Below, one piece after another: positions 55,962 through 64,000 of a stretch of 64,000 nucleotides of DNA (position 1 is the stretch's first letter; every line of letters begins with the position of its first letter). The stretch covers positions 10,354,001-10,418,000 of the forward strand of contig OY783212.1 of assembly GCA_963678705.1 (NCBI GenBank), read 5' to 3'. A program made the translations under genes and the position numbers. This stretch comes from Panorpa germanica. Lineage: Eukaryota; Arthropoda; Insecta; Mecoptera; Panorpidae. The notes under the pieces are model-generated. The model saw only the letters and a program-made list of their open reading frames with translations, was not told where the DNA came from and did not search any database.

Positions 55962-56767
55962 ATTACAAGTTATTCAAATCGAACGAAATACGTTTTCGCC
56001 AGCATCTTGAAGAAATTCAGATTAAGAACTGTTTGTTTGCAATTTCTGCTTACTCCACTAGTAAGTTTTATGACAGAAATAGTTATTATCAATAGAGCAC
56101 ACAATTTTCTACAACTCTTGTGTATGTTTCTTAAAAACTGTAGACTCAATTTACTTAGTAATATATTCTCTTTCTCTGGTAGAAATTGGTATTGAAGTGC
56201 AAGCTAGTTTACAACAAGCTAATTCTAAGATTTATTTTCCACTTCTCATATAGAAATGGTTTTGCAATGTAAGTTTCACGCTTGCTACCTTACTAGAAGC
56301 TAATTTAAGTGTTACATTGCATTACTGTTTACTTGTGTATATTATGATTTGACAACACCATGGGCGAGAGCATTGATTCGATCTCTGGACTGGACTTATA
56401 TTTTCTGCGTTTGGTTGTTATCAAATTAAATTGATTATGTACATACATAATCGTAATCTTATTTGGCAGCGGTGTAATAACATATATGAGGTCACAACAC
56501 CATAAATACAATTGATACTAACATTTTGATGATCCCACCATTTACAATTCTCCAATCGTGTTGATATATTATTGTCATAAAGCTTCTTTCAAAATGACTT
56601 ATCAACTGCTTTGGCACACTATTGTGAACGTAGTAAATTTCTTGATTTATTTCGAATTAACAGAATCATAATATTTTCTTTTTGAATTACTGTAATATTA
56701 AGTACTAATATAAAAACAAACGTTTTATTTCTTATTTTCAATCATTTAAAATTATCTAAAAATTATA
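55962..56767. other. Region of short dispersed repeats
   Basis: Two related short units (56181-56240 and 56252-56330) match 32481-32565, and 56370-56510 resembles 8380-8520 inside the gene B intron. No gene. Confidence 0.45.
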
Positions 56768-59700
56768 TAGACCAGGGTAGATAATTTTAGAAACATAAAA
56801 AAATTAAAGTAGAATGAAACCTATTGGAAATGGAAGGAAATACTACTAAAATGAAAGGAAAAATAAATTACAGTCGATCTGAGGTTGGGAAGGGGTAGGG
56901 GGTGAGGTTTTAAGGGTAAAAATCAGTAAATCTCGATTTCCGGCAAAACTACAAGTCCTATCGAAGAAAGTTAAATGGCAAAGTTGTAGATAATAAAAAG
57001 ATCTACAACTTTTGTATCTACACTTTTACTCCATAACCCCAAAATTCATGTAAAAAATCCAAAAAACCACATTTTTGATTTTTTATTTATATCTTTTACA
57101 AAAAAATTTTTTTTTTCATGATATTTGGTGAAAACTTACCTCTTTATGTCCCAAACACACTGGAATTTTGAAGATTTAAAATATTAGTTTTTTCACCCTA
57201 TTTTGACTCGATATCGAAAAAAAAACCCTAATTTTCAATCGAAAATTCTCACGTCAAAATATCTGATTTTTCAAAAAAGTCGGTGGGCTTTTTGTTCGTT
57301 GAAATCTCTATTTTCTGATGGTGTAAAAAAAAATATACATTACTATGGAAAAATTTTTCAGAAAATGCAAAAAAACGAAAAATACTAAAATTCGAAATTT
57401 TTTTTTTAATCTTTATGTACAATTTTGAGGTATTCATTAAAATTTTTACTTTAATTACTCGAAAAACGTTAGGTTCCATGTTAGATTAATAAACAAAAAA
57501 ATTACAAACCAATTAAACATAAATATCGCAAAAAACATAGTTGTTGTAAATATTAAAAATACGATTTAAAAGGGGATTTTATTAAAAAAATGTGACTACT
57601 GCTATTTTTTTCAGTAATAAAAGTTGATTTATTAAATTTTCATTACATTTATGTATTAGAAAATCTCATTAGATAGAAATATACACGTAAATCGTACTAT
57701 TGAGTAGAGATTTTTTTTAATGATTACAGTATACATTCTATTATTTCTAAAAGCATTAAACTTTGTATTTATCAAAACATAGTATTCAATTCGAATCACT
57801 TATTCATCAGTTTCTGTCTTTTTGATGGTATTTCTTGATCGTTAGATTCGACAGGCCTTTCTGATTCTAGTAGATCTTCGACATCTTCAAGACCATCACC
57901 GTCTTCGTCTCTAACATTATTTTCGGTCTGCATTGGTTCTTCATCCGCAATTTCATCTGAATCATTAACTTCCTCGTAGATTTCTTTCTCCACATTGGCG
58001 CATTGTTCAGAACCATCACAATTTGAGCATAAATTTGTGCATTTTAAACCATGTTTTCGGCAGCCACATTTTAAACTATTACATCCAGTTTCACAGCTGC
58101 AGCAAATAGTTTTCAGCAATTTTTCCGGAATTAATTCCATTTCTGTAAATTTGGGCATATTTCCATGTTGATGTTGCTTCCAGCCCCAATCTGTTGCTGT
58201 CAATTCATTACCCAGCCACGTTTGAAGCTGATAATATGCCCTGTAACAATGTTGTTCTGCTGCACCTTCTGTGGGTGGGAGATTTGCCAATATGAAAGAT
58301 GATTTAATTTTTGCCAATTGAAATTTTTGAAATCTTAATTGATTCAGTGATAAATTATCCTTTTTACATTTATAAATAGATTTAATTAATTTCAATCCAT
58401 TTTTTTTTATATCTTCTTTGTTTACATCTTTTTTAAAAAAAATATTAGCCAAATTTGACAAATTTTGATTGTCTAATAATGAATTTACGATAGTTTTCTT
58501 TCCTTTTCCGGCAAATCCAGATGTTGTGTCGCAACCAGAAAAACAATGCAGAAATGCAACGATGTTTTTGACGGATTCACACTTGAAACTATTAGACGTG
58601 AAAAAAAGATCTTTTATATTTCCAGAACCGGGCTTGAGGAAATAAATTTTATGATTATTAGAATTTAATTGATTCAAAAGGACCAAAAGATCAATATCTT
58701 GTCCTACAACAATGACAGTTTTATTAGTATCTTTGGCAATTTCTATCGAGGTCTTAATAATGTCAGCATCAGCATCTTCTTTAGCTTGTTTACAGGAAAA
58801 TCCTTTTGACTGTAATACTTGCATTAACGATTTTATTATTTTGTCTTTGTTTTTCTCATTAGATAAAAATTTTTCTTGCAAAAATGATATTTTTGTATGG
58901 TTTTGATAATTCAACTCTGGAATATTGTCTGACGTCTTTCTACGACTACGTTCTCCTTTTTTAGTTGAATGAACTGCTGGTACTGTTGACACAGTAATTG
59001 ATTTTTCAATTTCAGGGTACCCATCAAAAACTATACAGCTGTCTGCTGCGTAATGTTTTTCTACATAGCGTAAATATATATTCATGATCTCTTCCAACGT
59101 TTCATTTTTTTGCCAAATTACTTTGTGTAGTAAAAATCCACCGTCGACGACATGCACAATGCCGTCAAAATGCGTTGGTCTATTCGTACTCACAAATAAT
59201 TCGTAGAGCTGAGATTTAACGTTTTTTCTGTAGCCATTTTCGGTAAAAAGAGATAATGGAAAAGGTGCAAGCTCGTATTGTAAATAAGTTTCCATATCTT
59301 TTTTACTGTCGATCGTTAGAGATATTCTTTGAAATATCAATAACGGATCAATTGCTATAATATCTCCGTTTACTTTAACAGAAGATTGGACCGTTTTTAG
59401 AGACAAGACTTCTCTCAGGTATATAGGTATAATTTTAAAATAGCAATAAATAGGCATCTACGCATATAATTTAAAGAAAATTCGACAATTTTCTCAAAAT
59501 TTTGTAGATGTCATATTAAATATTAACTTTATTAACTTATTTAGTTGTTAATTATAGTAGTACATTTCGACTTGCAATTTTTTGTTTATTAATCTAACAT
59601 GGTCCCTAACGTTTTTCGAGTAATTAAAGTAAAAATTTTAATGAATACCTCAAAATTGTACATAAAGATTAAAAAAAAAATTTCGAATTTTAGTATTTTT

Positions 59701-60320
59701 CGTTTTTTTGCATTTTCTGAAAAAATTTTCCATAGTAATGTATATTTTTTTTTACACCATCAGAAAATAGAGATTTCAACGAACAAAAAGCCCACCGACT
59801 TTTTTGAAAAATCAGATATTTTGACGTGAGAATTTTCGATTGAAAATTAGGGTTTTTTTTTCGATATCGAGTCAAAATAGGGTGAAAAAATTAATATTTT
59901 AAATCTTCAAAATTCCAGTGTGTTTGGGACATAAAGAGGTAAGTTTTCACCAAATATCATGAAAAAAAAAATTTTTTTGTAAAAGATATAAATAAAAAAT
60001 CAAAAATGTGGTTTTTTGGATTTTTTACATAAATTTTGAGGTTATGGAGTAAAAGTGTAGATACAAAAGTTGTAGATCTTTTTATTATCTACAACTTTGC
60101 TATTTAACTTTATTCGATAGGACTTGTAGTTTTGCCGGAAATCGAGATTTACCGATTTTTACCCTTAAAACCTCACCCCCTACCCCTTCCCAACCTCAGA
60201 TCGACTGTAATTTATTTTTCCTTTCATTTTAGTAGTATTCCCTTCCATTTCCAATAGGTTTCATTCTACTTTAATTTTTTTATGTTTTTAATTATTTTTG
60301 ACGGCTTCTACCCTGGTCTA
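56768..60320 (-). mobile_element. TIR element with about 745-bp inverted repeats and a FEN-like nuclease gene
   Basis: 3553-base element. Left arm 56768-57508 and right arm 59573-60320 are inverted repeats with high identity; tips TAGACCAGGGTAG and CTACCCTGGTCTA. Target duplication is TA or ATA, not resolved. The only coding gene is the predicted nuclease at 57796-59457; no transposase motif was seen. The arms contain a TTGTAGAT/ATCTACAA hairpin and a GGTAGGGGGTGAGG run. Similarity of the arms indicates a fairly young insertion. Superfamily not recognised. Confidence 0.85.
57796..59457 (-). CDS. FEN/XPG-like predicted nuclease with C-terminal cysteine-rich domain
   Basis: 553 residues. Acidic positions follow the flap-endonuclease/PIN order: VVD105GG, VFD145G, EDADAD at 227-232, VGQD254ID256, and GCD310TTSGFAGKGKKT, which mirrors the LGCDY...GIG.K.A segment of FEN1. 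Residues 452-486 form a Cys-rich CXC/tesmin-like cluster (CSCETGCNSLKCGCRKHG). An acidic tail and a basic PSKRQKL near the C-terminus follow, suggesting nuclear action. Proteins with the GCDTTSxFxGKGKK motif recur in repeat-rich contexts of many animals. The true start could lie further upstream, since only about 115 bases separate it from the right arm. Nuclease activity is inferred from motifs. Confidence 0.75.
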   Translation of the reverse strand: MPIYCYFKIIPIYLREVLSLKTVQSSVKVNGDIIAIDPLLIFQRISLTIDSKKDMETYLQYELAPFPLSLFTENGYRKNVKSQLYELFVSTNRPTHFDGIVHVVDGGFLLHKVIWQKNETLEEIMNIYLRYVEKHYAADSCIVFDGYPEIEKSITVSTVPAVHSTKKGERSRRKTSDNIPELNYQNHTKISFLQEKFLSNEKNKDKIIKSLMQVLQSKGFSCKQAKEDADADIIKTSIEIAKDTNKTVIVVGQDIDLLVLLNQLNSNNHKIYFLKPGSGNIKDLFFTSNSFKCESVKNIVAFLHCFSGCDTTSGFAGKGKKTIVNSLLDNQNLSNLANIFFKKDVNKEDIKKNGLKLIKSIYKCKKDNLSLNQLRFQKFQLAKIKSSFILANLPPTEGAAEQHCYRAYYQLQTWLGNELTATDWGWKQHQHGNMPKFTEMELIPEKLLKTICCSCETGCNSLKCGCRKHGLKCTNLCSNCDGSEQCANVEKEIYEEVNDSDEIADEEPMQTENNVRDEDGDGLEDVEDLLESERPVESNDQEIPSKRQKLMNK

Positions 60321-61001
60321 ATATGACAAATATGTAAATAGAAATATGTACATCCTTTACAGAAAAATGTTCTCTTCCTCTGGCTTTTAAATTAAGATCA
60401 ATAATCAACAATTTAATGTAATATTGCGTTATATTCTTCGTATATTTAAATTTTATAATTTCCCAATTGATAACGTACTCATACATATTATATATATAAT
60501 AAAAATAGTAATAATGAATATCAATTTATTGAAATAAAAGTAATTTTCACGATTGAAGATTTCTCGTAACAGTAACGGCAATTGAGATCTAGATTGCGTA
60601 ATAGCTGATCGTCTTTCTTACGTCTGCATACAAACCTTGATGATGTTGTGTAACATGTTCATTCCTTTATATAGAATAATGTAATGTAATGTATAGACAT
60701 AGCAATAGTAATCAAAAAACGATCGAGATTCAAATTCCTGACTGACAGATCGCTCAGTAATTATGTAACATTACTTTAAAAACATTAAAATAATAAATTG
60801 TGGATAAAGGAAATTTATTTTTGCTTAACCTATAAATGAGAATCTTGTGATAAATGGCCTTGTGGTATGAAACGAAATTCTGCAATAAGTTGGGAATTAA
60901 AGCGATTAGTTGTTAATGCATAATCATTGTTGTACATAATATTATTTTAAGCGTGGAGCACAAACAAAGAAAGGACCTGCAGCGTGCGTGCTTTCTGTAC
61001 A
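60321..61001. other. Spacer, nothing recognised
   Basis: AT-rich non-coding interval between two mobile elements. Confidence 0.4.
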
Positions 61002-61005
61002 TTAA

Positions 61006-61740
61006 GGGAGGGGTTAGGGTTTCAGCGTAAAGAAAACCACTTTTTTGCGATTTTTTTTCTCAAGTATAAATTGAGCAATTTTATTCGAACCTTTTGTACA
61101 TTATTGAGCAAATTTTTACTATGTTGTATAATTTTATCATGCAGCAATATTGAAGCATAAGCCGGTAACAGAGCTTCCTCCGAAGGTCTTGGGAAAAAAG
61201 ACAATTTGCGGTGTTCACAATAACTCGGCCGGAAATTATCTCAAAATGAAAAACCATTAAAATTTAGTTAAATTATAATCAAATATTCCCCCCAACGGTC
61301 TCTGATAATTTTTTTTTTCATTTAAAAATTTTTGGCGGCCATCTAAAGTGTAAACTGTTATTTTCTAAAAATTCCGCTATTTTGTGGCTGGGAAACATCC
61401 TTAATGTAAAAAAAAAGTTTTAGTATTTTATATGTAGAAAATGTGTACGAAGTTTGAAATGAATCGTTCAATTAGTTTTTAAATGGAAGTGAACACGGAC
61501 TTTGAAAAAGTAGTTTTGAGAAAAACGCTTCAGGACAATAGGAATGAATAAACTGATAGGAATGAGTAACCTGATTAAAATATAATATATATATAATATA
61601 CCGGATTAATAAGACAATAACTTCAAGAATATTGCTTAGATCGGCTTAAAATTTTAAGGACAAATTCTTGAAATGTTAAACAATAAGATAAGACAAAAAA
61701 AAAATTGTACTTTTCGAAAGTAAAAACCCTAACCCCTCCC
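61006..61740. mobile_element. TTAA-flanked MITE
   Basis: 735 bases bounded by GGGAGGGGTTAGGGTTT and its exact complement, with TTAA on both sides (61002-61005 and 61741-61744), as for piggyBac- or Kolobok-type insertion. No transposase frame. Confidence 0.8.
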
Positions 61741-61773
61741 TTAAGTTGAATTCGCAAATGCATTTAATAAGAA

Positions 61774-61946
61774 CGGGTTCACACATCCACGAATGTACGA
61801 AGGTTTGTACACGTACAGAAACGTTTCCTTCTAGTAACAGTAAGTAGTCCCATTGTGGGGATTTGGCAACTATATTCGTGCGCGCTGATTCGATCTCGAA
61901 CAAACGGAAAAGAGCACGAATAAACGAACACGCATGTGTGGACCCG
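61774..61946. mobile_element. Possible small MITE
   Basis: Tips CGGGTTCACACATCC and the near complement ATGTGTGGACCCG enclose about 173 bases. No convincing target duplication, so only tentative. Confidence 0.45.
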
Positions 61947-64000
61947 ACATTACAGCAATGTATAAGTACCAACTAAAGTAAATACTCACGCTAACAAGTT
62001 TTAAATTGCCGAAGGAACCGATTATATTTCCAACAAAAATAATTAGGTAGATGGTGTTAAATTTGAAGGTTACGTTTCCGATATTTCAACAGCTAATGGC
62101 CAATTTATAACGTATAATAATAATGACAGATTTGTAGTGGCAAGACCGCAGTCTATATCCACACACAGAGCTTAAAACATTTATTATTTATTAATTTAAT
62201 GTGTGTGTCGTTAGACTTTACATACTTTCAATATTAAATCACGTAATTACATCTCATTGCTAATCTAAACTTAAAATTATTCTAACATTTTTAATGATTC
62301 AATTTTATACTCTTGTTCCTATATTTTTTTGCTCCTTACTTCTGCTGTTTGTTTTCTCGTTGTTTTCTTGTTGGCTTGCCTGGGTTGATAGCGGTCTTGT
62401 GACACAAGTCAAAGGGAACGAGAGGTGAGACCAATGTCTATGTTCATTCTCGGCACATCGACAAATGTTTTGGCAAATGCCTCGCCGAGAGTTAACTGCC
62501 GGCATAATAACCTGCAACTAGAGGGGATTGCAAACGGAATGCTCTATCGAACGCGGATCGAAAATACCGTTTCTTAGCCTGTCCCTCAATGATAGCTAGT
62601 AATATGTACTTTATGAAAATGGTTTGCTTCTATGATTCCGTAAATCAAAATATTATTACTAAAAAGATTTTTTTATGATTTTATTAAACCAAAAAAGGAT
62701 ATTTTATGATGCTTATTATATGTAACAATATGGGTATTATGTAAATATAAAAATGTTGAAACTTTCAATAATTTCTTAATTTCTAATAGCACTCTAATAT
62801 CATGCTGTGAATTGTGTTTTAGTTGATCTATATATAAATAATTGAAATATGTTTAAAATATATAAACTACGTAGAAGTTTGCCAAATATACAAATTAATG
62901 ACCAATTACACTGCTGGAGATTATAAATGTCGTAATAAAACAATACTGTCGCATAAAGGTAAGCGTGAAGCGCGTTCGCATGGCTCATATCAAACGCATT
63001 GGATATATAGAGACAAGAAAGAGAAGAGAAACGAGCACTACGGTATGGGTCGAATCTTTCAGTAACAACTGCGATCGGCTTCTAATCTAATCTATCTATC
63101 GATTGAAAATAATAACATAACAAATTGACTTATCTAGATTTGGTTTCTATGCCTAACATTTTTCTATAAAATGACTTACACTACTGTAACTATAACCCGT
63201 CTATTTATTACTTCCAATTTCTAATATTTCTTGCAGTTTAATTTGTGAAAGAATTAAATAATGAATAACTTTTACATAACTTTTAATTTCCCAAAGCATT
63301 GTTCTCCAGGCGTTAGTATCGGCGCCAGTGTGTACAAACATCAAACAAAATAATTGCATTCAATTACAATTACTGGTTGCCAATATTGCGATCAGATCAT
63401 AAAGAAAATCCTTGAAACAAAAATTTAATTTCATTTCCATTAAATGTTTAATTAAATTAATTTATTAGGTACTTGTTGTTATTGTAATAAAGTAGTATTT
63501 TACAAGCGATAATCAATAGTTGCATCTAAATTGGCTTGTGCTTGTATCTAGGTCTAATAATTTCACGATTTCATTAATTAGAATTTGTAATTAATGTATC
63601 TTAGATTCTCATACAGAAAAGCTTTTTTAATGATAAGGTGATGCATCTATTATTTATTGCATATTGTATTTTAGTGAAATGTACGCTATGAATAATATAA
63701 CTCGTGTTTGTGTTTTAACAAACATTCGAATTGATTAATCATAATATAGTTTATTGAAATTAATCTATGAACAGTAGCGTAACGTAAATGTAACATTTCA
63801 GGGGCCATCGAGATGATGAAATACTTAGTTTTGAGAAGACAGGCACTAAATCATCAAGTTCTGATTACGGTCACTCAGCGCCCCCTCTCTTCTTATTTAA
63901 TTCAATTATTGGATGTAAATTTGAGGTTTCAAAAATGAAGGACGAATATTTTACTTCTCGCTCTCGAAGTCTGATTATAGGCAGGCACTTCCAGATATGA
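61947..64000. other. Right end of window, nothing recognised
   Basis: Mostly AT-rich DNA with a GC-richer patch near 62380-62580. No frame shows family motifs or paired splice sites. A gene continuing beyond the window cannot be excluded. Confidence 0.4.

Noticed and set aside
57203-59875. Mirror-image small ORFs of 61 and 76 codons in the two arms of the 56768-60320 element
   Set aside because: They are the same non-coding arm sequence read twice; low-complexity Lys/Phe-rich translation with no family motif.
61006-61740. Interstitial telomere
   Set aside because: Only one TTAGGG-like unit at each end, in inverted orientation, with TTAA flanks: a transposon tip, not a telomere array.
61676-62517. 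Minus-strand ORFs of 98 and 70 codons near the right end
   Set aside because: The first spans a MITE tip; neither shows a domain or paired splice sites.

Overview
The window is AT-rich insect chromosomal DNA. A pro-resilin gene, a divergent proteasome alpha-1 (PSMA1-type) gene and a complete xanthine dehydrogenase gene, all with short introns, identify it as arthropod. The mobile elements (mariner, Helitron, several MITE families, a LINE tail with the CRxCG...ET..H C-terminus often seen in ants and other Hymenoptera) make a hymenopteran plausible, but that is an inference. No bacterial features, CRISPR arrays or rRNA were seen, and no tRNA gene was recognised by eye.

The outstanding content is the first 18 kb: three tandem, same-strand, multi-exon genes (A 1196-5120, B 6612-10253, C 14637-17980). 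Each encodes about 800 residues made of four consecutive AID/APOBEC-like deaminase domains (D1-D4). The match to AID is to the whole pattern: a YYxY strand, SGW, H[A/P/V]E, SPCx(2-3)C, an IYF strand, and W.xTF.xEE...AI. Every domain is split by a phase-2 intron just before the strand leading to SPC, and domains are joined at phase-0 introns, so a domain is a symmetrical exon pair. D4 keeps HAE plus the cysteine pair in all three genes. C-D1 has HPE plus PCFRC. A-D3 has HTE plus PCSDC. D2 is degenerate in all three. The likely picture is a rapidly evolving intracellular nucleic-acid mutator/restriction cluster with one or two active domains and several binding or scaffold pseudo-domains per protein. 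Substrate and function are not known from sequence.

After the cluster come a PSMA1-like gene (19613-21097, +) and XDH (27692-22059, -) in tail-to-tail arrangement, then an intergenic region with MITEs, pro-resilin (-, coding 34702-33371, putative TATA promoter near 36230), a second copy of the main MITE, and a structurally complete 5.76 kb LINE (39305-45061) with two open ORFs, a poly(A) tail and a perfect 12-bp target duplication. From 45 kb to the end I see no convincing host gene. It holds hAT-type MITEs with exact 8-bp duplications, an internally deleted mariner, a short Helitron, a 7-bp-duplication MITE, a 3.55 kb element with about 745-bp terminal inverted repeats encoding a FEN/XPG-like predicted nuclease, and a TTAA-flanked MITE.

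Limits: exon boundaries were placed by eye from ORF continuity, GT/AG sites and homology between the three paralogues. Family names come from motif recognition, not searches.
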